Positions 42,938 through 51,967 of a stretch of DNA of 64,000 nt are shown one piece after another. The stretch spans positions 186,001 through 250,000 of the forward strand of contig NZ_JACOOQ010000001.1 of NCBI RefSeq assembly GCF_014287815.1. Reading direction: 5' to 3'. The stretch is from Clostridium lentum (GTDB lineage Bacteria; Bacillota; Clostridia; Clostridiales; Clostridiaceae). How positions within the stretch are numbered: position 1 is the first letter of the stretch; the number at the start of each line of letters is the position of its first letter. Both the position numbers and the translations under genes were made by a program. Below the pieces are notes generated by a model. It was not told the DNA's origin, ran no database searches, and saw only the letters and a list, made by a program, of their open reading frames with translations.

Positions 42938-44368
42938 ATGAATAAAAATATCGATTATTTAAAGGAAAGGTTTAAAGACTGCTTTGATGTTAAGTTTAGA
43001 GAGTTATCTACTATACTTGGAAATGGGACAGTGGTATTTATTGATGATTTATGTAATAGTCAATGGATGATGGAGTATATGATACTTCCTCTTAGAGGTT
43101 TTGGAGAACTTAAGGGAGAAGAAGGTATTAGTACTCCAAAAGATTTAATAGATAAAGTTTTAGATATGAATATGACTGGTATAGCTAAGGATGTAGATGA
43201 TGCAATATTTCATGTTTTAAGCGGAGATGTAATATTAGTATTAAATGATTATGAAGAGATAATATACAGTGAAGTAAAGAACATGGTAAGAAGGGGAATT
43301 GGAATACCTGATACTGAATCTGTATTGAAGGGACCAAGAGAGGGATTTAATGAGCTCATAGTAGATAATGTTGCTTTGATAAGAAGAAGGCTTAAAAATC
43401 CAGATTTGAAATTTGAAGCTGTATATGTTGGAGAAAAATCTCAAACAGCTGTAGCCATAACATATATAAAAGGAATTGTAGATGAAAATGTACTAGAGGA
43501 TATAAGAAAAAAAGTTAAAAGTTTAGATTTAAGATTTGTACTAGATTCTAATTATATTGAATGTAACTTAAAGAAAGAAAATTCATTTTTTGATACAGTA
43601 GGATATACAGAAAAACCTGATGAAGTTTGTGCAAAAATCTTAGAAGGAAGGGTAGCCATTATTGTTGATGGCACATCATTTGTAATAACTGTACCTTATT
43701 TTTTTATGGAAAATTTTCAAATGCCAGATGATTATTATGTAAATAAATATTTTACTAATTTTAATAGGGTATTAAGATGGATTGCCTTTTTTATAGCTTC
43801 ATTCCTACCAGGATTATATGTAGCAGTAATAACTCATCATTTCTCTATGATACCTACATTATTTATATTTAGGCTTGCTGTATCAAGGGCTGGAGTTCCT
43901 TTACCAACTTTTGTTGAAGTAATAATAATGATGCTTGCTTTTCAATTTATAAAAGAAGCAGGAATAAGATTGCCAAAGGCCATTGGAAGTGCTATGAGCA
44001 TTGTATCAGCATTAATTTTAGGAGATGCAGCAGTTGGTGCTGGAGTAGCATCAAGAATTACCATAATTGTAGTAGCTATAAGCACATTATGTTATTTTCT
44101 AATACCAAAACTTTATGGAGCAGTATCATTTTGGTCAATAGTTATTGTTTGTTTTTCAGCATTGCTTGGACTTCCAGGATTCCTTTCAGCTTCGCTTATT
44201 TTTATGACTCAGATATGTGAGTTAGATTCTGTAGGATATCCATTCCTATTCCCATTAGGAAGCTTAAGTGAATATAGATTCAAAGATATATTGTTTAGAG
44301 GAAGTTTAAATAGGATATCAAGAAAAATAATTGGAGTAGGATGTGATAAAGATGGCAAAAAGAAATAA
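42938..44368 (+). CDS. gerKA: Spore germination protein GerKA (GerAA family)
   Basis: A 476-residue GerA-family subunit. A large hydrophilic N-terminal domain (about residues 1-270, with MNMTGIAKDVDDAIFHVLSG-like sequence and RRGIGIPDTESVLKGPREGF, a family hallmark) is followed by FNRVLRWIAFFIASFLPGLY and five to six membrane helices, including RAGVPLPTFVEVIIM and KAIGSAMSIVSALILGDAAV. In germination receptors the A, B and C subunits form one complex in the inner spore membrane. The ATG follows TAGGTGATG. gerKC overlaps its end. Confidence 0.9.
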   Translation: MNKNIDYLKERFKDCFDVKFRELSTILGNGTVVFIDDLCNSQWMMEYMILPLRGFGELKGEEGISTPKDLIDKVLDMNMTGIAKDVDDAIFHVLSGDVILVLNDYEEIIYSEVKNMVRRGIGIPDTESVLKGPREGFNELIVDNVALIRRRLKNPDLKFEAVYVGEKSQTAVAITYIKGIVDENVLEDIRKKVKSLDLRFVLDSNYIECNLKKENSFFDTVGYTEKPDEVCAKILEGRVAIIVDGTSFVITVPYFFMENFQMPDDYYVNKYFTNFNRVLRWIAFFIASFLPGLYVAVITHHFSMIPTLFIFRLAVSRAGVPLPTFVEVIIMMLAFQFIKEAGIRLPKAIGSAMSIVSALILGDAAVGAGVASRITIIVVAISTLCYFLIPKLYGAVSFWSIVIVCFSALLGLPGFLSASLIFMTQICELDSVGYPFLFPLGSLSEYRFKDILFRGSLNRISRKIIGVGCDKDGKKK

Positions 44369-45473
44369 AATATTCAAAATACTTATCATCTTACTTATTC
44401 CATTAACTTTAACAGGTTGTTTTAATTATAGGGATATAAACAAGGTAACTTTTGCAACAAGTATGATTTTTGATACAGATGATTTGAGTCAGGTGATAGT
44501 ATATCTAGATTGTATTAAGCCTTATAGAAGTACTAATGAAAGTTCTGATAAAGGTAGAAGGCTTATTTTTAAAGGTGTAGGAAAAACTACAGAAGATGCT
44601 TTAGAGAAAATTGATAATTTCTCCAGTGCTAAGCTAAATTATAGTCAAGTAAAAGCATATATATTTACAGAGAAGGCAGCTAAAGTAGGAATTAAAAAAT
44701 ATTTAGATTTAATAAATAATTATGGTGAAATGCAAATAAAGCCTAGTGCATTTATTTATTATGGAGATGTTGAAGAATTGCTTAAAGCTACGTCTGGTGA
44801 TGATGAATTCTTAGGTATGTATTTAAATGATATAATGAATAAAAAACCATTTAATAGTCTTTCACTTCAAGCTAATGTAAATTATTATTTAAGCAATAGA
44901 CTTATGGGAGATAATACATTGTTACTTCCAGCAGTAAATTTAAAGAAGGATGTTTTAGACCAAAAAGTTCAAATAAATGGTTCTGGTATATTAAAAGACA
45001 ATGTACTTGTTGAAAGGTTGGATCAGGAAGATACATTATTATATGAACTTATGATGGGAAGTGTCTATGAAGGTACATTTGAAATTGGTAATCCTAATAC
45101 GGACACTGATTTTATAAGTTTAGATGTTTTATCAAGTTCTGAAGATAGTATGTTGAGATTTGATAATAATAAATTTACTTTGGTAAAAAATATTGAGGTT
45201 GATTTGGAAATTTCAGATATTCAAGGAGAGGCTATTGTAGATAGTGAATTTATAAATTATATAAAAGTTAATGAAGAAGAATATATTAATAGTTATATAA
45301 CTCAATTGTTTAATAAGTATAAAGAAAAGGGAATAGATATATTTAATGTTTATAGAATGAAGGAAATTTATTATGGAAAAGAATCTATTGATGACCCTTT
45401 AAGTATTTGTGATTTTGAGGTAAATACAAAAGTAAACATAAATGGAACTGGATTATCAAAAAATGCTTTATAA
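44352..45473 (+). CDS. gerKC: Germination lipoprotein GerKC (Ger(x)C family)
   Basis: A 373-residue lipoprotein subunit of the germination receptor. The signal peptide runs through ILIILLIPLTLTGC with lipidation at Cys23. Family blocks are FNYRDINKVTFATSMIFD near the start, SAKLNYSQVKAYIFTEKAA, and the C-terminal domain near YITQLFNKYKEKGIDIFN, with the K-x-x-x-x-DxF pattern of Ger(x)C proteins. The gene overlaps gerKA by 17 bases from ATG 44352; GTG 44343 is an alternative start, better spaced from GGAG. The bicistronic gerKA-gerKC transcript ends at 45560-45603. Confidence 0.87.
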   Translation: MAKRNKIFKILIILLIPLTLTGCFNYRDINKVTFATSMIFDTDDLSQVIVYLDCIKPYRSTNESSDKGRRLIFKGVGKTTEDALEKIDNFSSAKLNYSQVKAYIFTEKAAKVGIKKYLDLINNYGEMQIKPSAFIYYGDVEELLKATSGDDEFLGMYLNDIMNKKPFNSLSLQANVNYYLSNRLMGDNTLLLPAVNLKKDVLDQKVQINGSGILKDNVLVERLDQEDTLLYELMMGSVYEGTFEIGNPNTDTDFISLDVLSSSEDSMLRFDNNKFTLVKNIEVDLEISDIQGEAIVDSEFINYIKVNEEEYINSYITQLFNKYKEKGIDIFNVYRMKEIYYGKESIDDPLSICDFEVNTKVNINGTGLSKNAL

Positions 45474-45559
45474 ATATTAAAAAAAAAGATGAAAAATAAA
45501 ATAAAAAATAAAAACTTGATATTTTTACCAATAAAGGGTAAAATTATATTAAGTTAAAT

Positions 45560-45603
45560 TAAAATATAGATAATATTACTATTATATTATCTATATTTTT
45601 TAA
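45560..45603 (+). terminator. Terminator of gerKA-gerKC
   Basis: AAAATATAGATAATAT pairs with ATATTATCTATATTTT around seven bases, with more T following. Confidence 0.75.
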
Positions 45604-45646
45604 TGTAGCTTTTAATTTTTTTATGTTAATTATTGAGAGGTTTAAA

Positions 45647-46660
45647 ATGAATAATACTATTAAGGCATATGATTATATAAATGAAGAATTTAAGCTATAT
45701 AAGGATGAAATGGAGAAAAAAGTTAAAATATTAGAGAATATAGTTGAAGTTGAATTTTATCTAAATAGTATTGTAAGCAAATCAGATTTTTTTAAAGAAG
45801 TAAATAATATTATAATATCCGCACTAAAAATTGATTATAGTACCATATATTTAATAGAAAATGATAAATATGTAGCTAAAGTATCAAATAATAAGTTTAG
45901 TATGAAGGTATTAGAAGAGAAGTATATTTACCTATATGACGGTATTGATGTATCAATTTTTAATATGGAATATGAAAATAGTAAGGATAATATCACTAAC
46001 TCTAAGTCAATAATGCTGATTCCTTTAATATTAGGGGATAGGATTATTGGATATATATTTTTAGAACATTCGGAAAAGGGATATTTTAGTTATAAATATC
46101 AAGAATATATTAAGAAAATGGCTAATTTGATAGCTGTAGCTATTAAAAATGCAGAGTTATATAGAAAATTAAAATTAGCAGCAAAAATTGATTATCTTAC
46201 AGGTTTATACAATAGAAATTATTTTTATAATAGAGTAGCTAAGAGTAGTAGAGATAGAAAATATTATGCAATTGTTATGATTGATATTGATAATTTTAAG
46301 AGTATAAATGATGAATATGGACATCCTGTAGGTGATATTGTTATTAAAAATATTTCACAGATAATTATGGATAACATTAGGGAAAGAGATATTGCTGCAA
46401 GATATGGAGGAGAAGAAATCATACTATATATTGATAATGAGCAGGTAAATGAGGAAGAGATATATAATATGATTGATGATATAAGGAGAAAAATAGCTAA
46501 TAATAGCATTATAATAGAAGAGGATATAATTGAGGTAACTGCGAGCTTTGGTGTAAGTTTTAGCAAGTCAGAGGATCACATTGATGATGTTATCAAGGAA
46601 GCAGATAGGCTTTTATATAAAGCAAAAAGTATTGGAAAGAATAGAGTTATTATACATTAA
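45647..46660 (+). CDS. GAF-GGDEF diguanylate cyclase
   Basis: A 337-residue soluble protein. Residues about 10-50 are helical; a GAF-like sensor domain follows at about 45-170 (FFKEVNNIIISALKIDYSTI, LIPLILGDRIIGYIFLE). The C-terminal GGDEF domain has DYLTGLYNRNYFYNR, MIDIDNFKSINDEYGHPVGD and the active-site GGEEI form in ARYGGEEIILY. The RERD five residues before it is the RxxD inhibitory site, so the enzyme should make c-di-GMP and be product-inhibited. The start is ATG 45647 after GAGAGG; an upstream ATG at 45623 lacks a site. It follows the germination genes but beyond their terminator. The GAF ligand is unknown. Confidence 0.87.
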   Translation: MNNTIKAYDYINEEFKLYKDEMEKKVKILENIVEVEFYLNSIVSKSDFFKEVNNIIISALKIDYSTIYLIENDKYVAKVSNNKFSMKVLEEKYIYLYDGIDVSIFNMEYENSKDNITNSKSIMLIPLILGDRIIGYIFLEHSEKGYFSYKYQEYIKKMANLIAVAIKNAELYRKLKLAAKIDYLTGLYNRNYFYNRVAKSSRDRKYYAIVMIDIDNFKSINDEYGHPVGDIVIKNISQIIMDNIRERDIAARYGGEEIILYIDNEQVNEEEIYNMIDDIRRKIANNSIIIEEDIIEVTASFGVSFSKSEDHIDDVIKEADRLLYKAKSIGKNRVIIH

Positions 46661-46997
46661 TATAATTGTTGCATGTCTATGATAGAGTAATGTGATTATA
46701 GATATGCAGCATTGTTATTTTATTTTCATAAAAACTTAAAAATAGTTGGAACATTTTCAGTATGTTTTGAATATTATATAGTACAGGAAGGTATAAATTT
46801 ATAGAGAGCTGAAGAAAATGTTGTTATAAATATGGGCGATTTTTTCATTTATATATAGAATTAATTAGTGAATAATACAAAGTAAATTGAGAATAATAAT
46901 TTTAAGTAATGTAAGTGCTTTAATATTGTTAAATGTTAATTATAATGATGATCTAATCATCATTAATAAATAATCATAGAAATAAGGAGTGGTTCCA
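46661..46997 (+). other. Gene-free region with a dyad near a TATAAT box
   Basis: No convincing gene in this 337-base gap. GCATGTCTATGAT and ATTATAGATATGC (about 46671-46711) form an imperfect hairpin with a weak T-run that may end the cyclase transcript. A perfect dyad TAATGATGAT-CTA-ATCATCATTA (46943-46965) overlaps a TATAAT hexamer at 46941-46946 and could be an operator for the next gene. Confidence 0.4.
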
Positions 46998-47411
46998 ATG
47001 ATACAAGTTTTTTGTGCAAGGAGAGGTTCTGGAAAGACTAAAAGGTTAATAGAATTAGCTAACCACCAACAATTAGAAGCTAAGGGAGATTCAGTTTACA
47101 TTGATGATGATTCAAGACCAATGTTACAGCTAAATAGATCAATAAGATTTGTTGACACGATGGAGTATGAAGTAAGAGATTGTAATGATTTTTATGGCAT
47201 GATTTGTGGTATAATCTCATCAAATTATGATATAGAAAATATATATGTAGATGGGTTATTTAATATAATCAATTGTACAATGAAAGAATCAGCTCAATTA
47301 ATAAAAAGAATAGCCAATTTAACTGATAGATTTGGAATAAATGTATATATTAATATAAATATTAATGCCAGTGAAGAGGTGCCTGAAGGAATAAAACAAT
47401 ATGTAGCATAA
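46998..47411 (+). CDS. Small P-loop protein of unknown function
   Basis: A 137-residue protein with an N-terminal Walker A motif, ARRGSGKT (Ala7 to Thr14), at the end of the first strand (MIQVFC). A YDIENIYVDGLFN segment near the middle could give the Walker B aspartate. No other domain is seen, and the size fits a small nucleotide-binding protein. Similar short P-loop proteins occur in Clostridium genomes with no known role; I do not assign a function. The start is ATG 46998, because the in-frame GTG at 46989 lies within AAGGAGTGG. A terminator follows at once. Confidence 0.65.
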   Translation: MIQVFCARRGSGKTKRLIELANHQQLEAKGDSVYIDDDSRPMLQLNRSIRFVDTMEYEVRDCNDFYGMICGIISSNYDIENIYVDGLFNIINCTMKESAQLIKRIANLTDRFGINVYINININASEEVPEGIKQYVA

Positions 47412-47451
47412 AAATGAAAGAGGTCAGTAATGATCTCTTTCATTTTTTAAA
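47412..47451 (+). terminator. Terminator of the P-loop gene
   Basis: AAAATGAAAGAG..TCA pairs with TGA..CTCTTTCATTTT, followed by TT. Confidence 0.85.
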
Positions 47452-47462
47452 ATAACATTTTC

Positions 47463-47492
47463 TTGATAAAAAACGTTGTTATAAGATATACT
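47463..47492 (+). promoter_or_regulatory. Putative tyrS promoter
   Basis: TTGATA (47463-47468) and TATACT (47487-47492) are 18 bases apart. The start point would be near 47499, giving a short leader without a T-box. Confidence 0.55.
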
Positions 47493-47526
47493 GTATATAG
47501 TGATTTACGTAGGAGGTAAAGTTAAG

Positions 47527-48747
47527 ATGGCTAATGTTTTAGATGAATTATTAGAACGTGGATACATAAAGCAATTCACACATGAAGATGAGACAAGAGA
47601 GTTATTAGAAAAGGAAAAAATAACTTTTTATATAGGTTTTGATCCAACAGCTGATAGTTTACATGTTGGACACTTTATAGCAATGATGTTTATGGCTCAT
47701 ATGCAAAAGGCAGGTCATAGACCAATAGCATTACTTGGTGGTGGAACTGCCATGGTAGGAGATCCATCTGGAAAAACAGATATGAGATCTATGCTTACAA
47801 AAGAGCAAATTGAACATAATGTTTCATGCATTAAGAAGCAAATGGAAAGATTTATAGATTTTTCAGATGATAAGGCTATATTAGTAAACAATGCTGATTG
47901 GTTATTAAACTTAAATTATGTAGATTTCTTAAGAGATGTGGGAGTACACTTCTCAGTAAATAGAATGTTAAGTGCAGAATGCTTTAAGCAAAGACTTGAA
48001 AAGGGACTTTCATTCTTAGAATTTAACTATATGTTAATGCAAGGATATGATTTCTATGTATTAAATCAAAAATATAACTGTAAGATGGAACTTGGTGGAG
48101 ATGACCAATGGTCAAATATGATTGCTGGAGTTGAACTTGTTAGAAGAAAAGCTCAAGGCCAAGCTATGGCAATGACTTGTACACTTTTAACAAATAGCCA
48201 AGGACAAAAAATGGGTAAAACAGTTGGTGGAGCTTTATGGTTAGATCCAGCAAAAACATCTCCATTTGAATTCTTCCAATATTGGAGAAATGTTGATGAT
48301 GCAGATGTTGAAAAATGCCTATCATTATTAACATTCTTACCAATGGAGGAAGTAAGAAGATTAAGTGCTTTAGAAGGTTCTGAAATAAATAAAGCCAAGA
48401 CAGTACTTGCTTATGAAGTAACTAAACTTGTTCATGGAGAAGAAGAAGCAACAAAAGCTAAATCAGCAGCAGAAGCATTATTTGCTGGTGGAGTAGATAT
48501 GAGCAATGTACCAACAGTTACTATAAGTGCTGAAAGCTTTGGTAAAACAGTTCTTGATATTATAGCTGAAACTAAAATAGTTCCATCAAAAGCTGAAGGA
48601 AGAAGATTAATCCAACAAGGTGGTCTTTCATTAAATGGAGAAAAAGTTACAGAAGTAGCAAGAATATTTACAGAAGAAGATATTCAAGATGGATCTGCTT
48701 TAATTAAAAGAGGAAAGAAGAATTACACTAAAATAGAAGTACAATAA
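47527..48747 (+). CDS. tyrS: Tyrosyl-tRNA synthetase
   Basis: A 406-residue class I synthetase that charges tRNA-Tyr. Visible marks are [20 protein letters not shown] with the HIGH-equivalent HVGH, the tyrosine-binding [14 protein letters not shown] and [14 protein letters not shown] segment ([14 protein letters not shown]), and the KMSKS-equivalent KMGKT in [17 protein letters not shown]. The C-terminus is an S4-type RNA-binding domain ([20 protein letters not shown]). The start is ATG 47527 after GTAGGAGG. Codon use is more biased than in the polysaccharide genes, as expected of a highly expressed gene. Confidence 0.96.
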   Translation: MANVLDELLERGYIKQFTHEDETRELLEKEKITFYIGFDPTADSLHVGHFIAMMFMAHMQKAGHRPIALLGGGTAMVGDPSGKTDMRSMLTKEQIEHNVSCIKKQMERFIDFSDDKAILVNNADWLLNLNYVDFLRDVGVHFSVNRMLSAECFKQRLEKGLSFLEFNYMLMQGYDFYVLNQKYNCKMELGGDDQWSNMIAGVELVRRKAQGQAMAMTCTLLTNSQGQKMGKTVGGALWLDPAKTSPFEFFQYWRNVDDADVEKCLSLLTFLPMEEVRRLSALEGSEINKAKTVLAYEVTKLVHGEEEATKAKSAAEALFAGGVDMSNVPTVTISAESFGKTVLDIIAETKIVPSKAEGRRLIQQGGLSLNGEKVTEVARIFTEEDIQDGSALIKRGKKNYTKIEVQ

Positions 48748-48755
48748 TTCAATAA

Positions 48756-48797
48756 ATAAAGGAGATAGAAATTTTATCTATCTCCTTTATTTTATAT
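48756..48797 (+). terminator. Terminator of tyrS
   Basis: AATAAAGGAGATAGA pairs with TCTATCTCCTTTATT, followed by TTAT. Confidence 0.8.
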
Positions 48798-48915
48798 AGT
48801 TGGATTATTTCACTGAATATATAAATAAGAAGTTTAGAAGATAATATTTTTTACGATAACTAAATTAGATACTTAAATATGGTTAGCTAAGCCATAATGA
48901 ATGGAGGGGTGAAAA

Positions 48916-50799
48916 ATTAATAATATATCAACATTTACTTATGGAAAATATATAACAACAGAAAAGGTGAGCTTTAGAGGAGGCTATGAATTTAATCAAG
49001 GAGATACTTTAAAAGGAAGAGTTATTAAGGAGGATTCCCAAAGTAATAAGGTTACCATAAAATTAACTAATGGAATGGAGATAGAAGCTGAACTGCAAGG
49101 TGAAGTGGATTTAAAAGGTGGCTTATTAAATTTTGAAGTAGCAGAATTAAAAGATAATATGTTGTTTCTTAAGCTAACTGCTAATAATACGGAAGTAATA
49201 AATGAAGAAATTGCCAAGGAAAGTATTGATGAGATAATGAACTTTATCTTGAAAGAAGGTTTAAAGAAGGAAGATTACAATATGCTTAAGGCTATGGTGA
49301 AATACAATATACCTCTTACTAGGGAAAATATTACTACTGTAAAGAGCATAATGGAATTTAGTGATAAGATGAATAATAATCCAGTAGAAATAAAAAATTT
49401 TATAAATTCTTATTTAAATAGTAGGGATATTGCAGCAAATAGTAAAGAAGGAGTTTATGTATCACAAAAGCTTTATGAATTCTTTGAAGCTTTTTCTAAG
49501 ACTAATTTACAAGAAGTACTTTTATTCTTAGAAAATGACATTGAATTTACTAAAGAAAATTTAGAGAGTTTTAATAAGTTATTTAATAATGAAAATGCTA
49601 TGGAAAAAGTAATTAATGAGGTTAATGAAAAATTAGGTAATGCTATAGCAATTGAAGATAATACTTTAAATAGAGAAATTTTAGAAAAAACATTAAAGCA
49701 AGAATATTCAAAAGATGTTATTGATTATAAGAATAATAGCAATAATGACATTAATGATATGAAAGAAGTTAAAGATATTAAGAATATTAATGATATAAAA
49801 GATATTAAAGATATTACAGATAATAATATTAATAATAGTAGCATATTATCAAAAAGCTCAACAGGAAAAACGATTCAAGCAACATTAATAAAAGAAAGTT
49901 CAAAGGATAATATAATTAATGATGGTGCAAAAAGTGATTTTTTTATGGAAGATGATGTTAAAGAAATCATTAAAGTACTAAAAAATGAAAATAAGTCCAT
50001 GGTTAATGAGAATAAGTCTGAACTTAATATTAATAAAGAAGTTTTAAGAGAAAGTATATTAAAACATACAGGAAAAGAAGTAAGATTAAATGATGCTGAA
50101 GCAAAGTTATTGGAAGTTATAATTAATAAAGATGAAATTAAAGATAAAGAAATAAATTTTATAAAAAATTTATTTAATAGTGTAGAAAGTAGACAAAAAG
50201 GTGAAGAAAAAGAGTTAAAATCCAATGATATAAGAGAAAATATATTTAGCATAAGTAAGGATTTATCTAAAAATATTACAGAAAAATCTGAAGGAGCTAA
50301 AGAGGTCATAAGAAATATAATTTCTAATTTAAAAGAAAGTGACGAAAATTCTTCGCAAATTTTAAATATAATGAAAAATAGTATAAATGATTTAAAGTTA
50401 TTCAATAAAATTAATGATCAATATTATTGCTTAGATGTACCAATAAATTTTAAGGAAAATGAATATCCATGTAAGCTTATTATTAAGGATGATAGGAAAG
50501 AAGGAAAATCTATAGATAGCAGTAATTTCAAGGTGGCTATATCAGTTAAAACAGTAAAGCTTGGCACAGTTGATGCTCTTTTAAATGTAAAAAATAGGAA
50601 CATTGATTTGCAATTAAAATGTGATAAAAGTGTTATGAATTTATTTGTTATTTCAAAGGAGAAGTTAAAAGAAATAGTTGAATCATCAGGATTCAGTACT
50701 AAAATAGAAATTGTTGAAAGGACAGAAGAACTTCAACTATCGTCTTGTAGAGAATTTTTTAATGATAATAATATTGCGGCAGTGGATATTACAGTATAA
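48916..50799 (+). CDS. FliK-like (YlqG-type) protein, probable ATT start
   Basis: A protein of about 628 residues. The N-terminal 70 residues are beta-rich (GDTLKGRVIKEDSQSNKVTI). The middle is helical and low in complexity, with repeats such as NDIKDIKDI near residue 290. The last 130 residues resemble the C-terminal domain of flagellar hook-length protein FliK: VKTVKLGTVDALLNVKNRN, then LKEIVESSGFSTKIEIVE. The next gene is an FlhB-like orphan, the pair known as ylqG-ylqH in Bacillus. For the start, GGAGGGG (48903-48909) is six bases before ATT 48916, an in-frame TGA lies at 48910, and the first standard start (GTG 48967) has no ribosome site. So ATT is probably used. Confidence 0.72.
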   Translation: MNNISTFTYGKYITTEKVSFRGGYEFNQGDTLKGRVIKEDSQSNKVTIKLTNGMEIEAELQGEVDLKGGLLNFEVAELKDNMLFLKLTANNTEVINEEIAKESIDEIMNFILKEGLKKEDYNMLKAMVKYNIPLTRENITTVKSIMEFSDKMNNNPVEIKNFINSYLNSRDIAANSKEGVYVSQKLYEFFEAFSKTNLQEVLLFLENDIEFTKENLESFNKLFNNENAMEKVINEVNEKLGNAIAIEDNTLNREILEKTLKQEYSKDVIDYKNNSNNDINDMKEVKDIKNINDIKDIKDITDNNINNSSILSKSSTGKTIQATLIKESSKDNIINDGAKSDFFMEDDVKEIIKVLKNENKSMVNENKSELNINKEVLRESILKHTGKEVRLNDAEAKLLEVIINKDEIKDKEINFIKNLFNSVESRQKGEEKELKSNDIRENIFSISKDLSKNITEKSEGAKEVIRNIISNLKESDENSSQILNIMKNSINDLKLFNKINDQYYCLDVPINFKENEYPCKLIIKDDRKEGKSIDSSNFKVAISVKTVKLGTVDALLNVKNRNIDLQLKCDKSVMNLFVISKEKLKEIVESSGFSTKIEIVERTEELQLSSCREFFNDNNIAAVDITV

Positions 50800-50817
50800 G
50801 ATAGTAGGTGGAATATA

Positions 50818-51072
50818 GTGCAAAATAGAAAGAAAGCTGTAGCTTTAAACTATGATGGAGCTAATGCACCAATAGTTACTGCAGTAGGAATGGGAATTAT
50901 AGCAGATAAAATATTAGAAAAAGCAGAAGATAGTGAAGTTCCAGTGGTTTTTAATAAGGAACTGACAGATTTATTATGCAATGTTGATGTAGGAGATGCT
51001 ATACCAACAGAAGTTTATGAGGCTGTAGCTCATATAATTGCTTATATTACTGAATTAGATAGCTCTTTATAG
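50818..51072 (+). CDS. FlhB C-terminal domain-like protein (YlqH-type)
   Basis: An 84-residue protein equal to the C-terminal cytoplasmic part of FlhB/YscU export switch proteins: KAVALNYDGANAPIVTAVGM, DKILEKAEDSEVPVVFNKEL and DVGDAIPTEVYEAVAHIIAY. The autocleavage motif NPTH and the membrane domain of full FlhB are absent. The protein therefore matches the half after cleavage. No other flagellar or type III secretion genes are in the window, so the role is open; the FliK-like gene directly upstream suggests that the two products bind each other as FliK and FlhB do. GTG start at 50818 after TAGGTGG. Confidence 0.82.
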   Translation: MQNRKKAVALNYDGANAPIVTAVGMGIIADKILEKAEDSEVPVVFNKELTDLLCNVDVGDAIPTEVYEAVAHIIAYITELDSSL

Positions 51073-51089
51073 GAGGTTGAAGTTAAAAG

Positions 51090-51776
51090 ATGGCATTATA
51101 TGCGATATCAGACTTACATTTAGCTTTAAATGTTGATAAGCCTATGGATATCTTTGGAGAAAGATGGCTTAATCATGACGAAAAGATAAAGGAAAATTGG
51201 ATTAGTAGGATTACAGATGAAGACACTGTACTTATAGCAGGCGATATATCATGGTCTATGAAAGCGGAAGATAGCAAGGTTGATTTAGACTGGATAGATA
51301 GTCTTCCAGGAAAAAAGATAATTTCTAAAGGAAATCATGATTATTGGTGGAGCAGCATAAGCAAGTTAAATGCAATGTATGAAAATATGAAGTTTATTCA
51401 AAATAATTTTTATACATATAATGATTATGCTATTTGTGGAACTCGTGGATGGGTATCGCCTGATAGTGAGAAATTTACAGAAAAAGATGCAAAAATATAT
51501 GCTAGGGAAGCCATAAGATTAAGGTTATCTTTAGAAAGTGCAAAGAAATTAGGATATTCTAAAATAATTGTTATGATTCATTATCCGCCATTTAATGAAG
51601 GTTATGAAGAGTCAGAATTTATGAAGATTTTTAAAGAATATAATGTAGAAAAAGTTATTTATGGACATTTACATGGATTAGGAAGATTTAAAGCAAAAAC
51701 TGGAATAATAAATGAGATAGAATATATTATGACTTCTTGTGATTTTATTGATTTTAATCCAGTAAGAATTTTATAA
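51090..51776 (+). CDS. Metallophosphoesterase
   Basis: A 228-residue calcineurin-like phosphoesterase with all five metal-binding blocks: YAISDLHLAL (D-x-H), VLIAGDISWS (GD), ISKGNHDYWW (GNHD), VMIHYPPFNEG (H) and VIYGHLHGLGR (GHxH). It has no signal or membrane segment and is cytoplasmic. The substrate cannot be told; relatives act on phosphodiesters, nucleotides or lipid headgroups. The ATG follows AGGAGG after a 17-base gap from the FlhB-like gene, so it is probably in the same operon, and a terminator ends the unit. Confidence 0.87.
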   Translation: MALYAISDLHLALNVDKPMDIFGERWLNHDEKIKENWISRITDEDTVLIAGDISWSMKAEDSKVDLDWIDSLPGKKIISKGNHDYWWSSISKLNAMYENMKFIQNNFYTYNDYAICGTRGWVSPDSEKFTEKDAKIYAREAIRLRLSLESAKKLGYSKIIVMIHYPPFNEGYEESEFMKIFKEYNVEKVIYGHLHGLGRFKAKTGIINEIEYIMTSCDFIDFNPVRIL

Positions 51777-51782
51777 GTAATG

Positions 51783-51826
51783 GGGATATCTCAAAATAAA
51801 ATAGGTTATTTTGAGGTATTTTTATT
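51783..51826 (+). terminator. Terminator after metallophosphoesterase
   Basis: ATATCTCAAAATAA pairs with TTATTTTGAGGTAT around AATAGG, followed by TTTTATTTT. Confidence 0.8.
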
Positions 51827-51967
51827 TTAAATAGAGAATAAGAAATTATTTTAAAAAACAATTTTTAAACAAAGATAGTGAAATTTTGTTATAATAGTAA
51901 TGAAGTAACATGAAATTTACAAAAGTTTTTATTTTATAGTAAACGATAAATAAGGGTGATAAAAAGA

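Noticed and set aside
49875..50405. Open frame of 176 codons on the minus strand
   Set aside because: It is a shadow of the low-complexity FliK-like gene, rich in S, F, L and I, as expected from the reverse of E/K/N-rich coding sequence.
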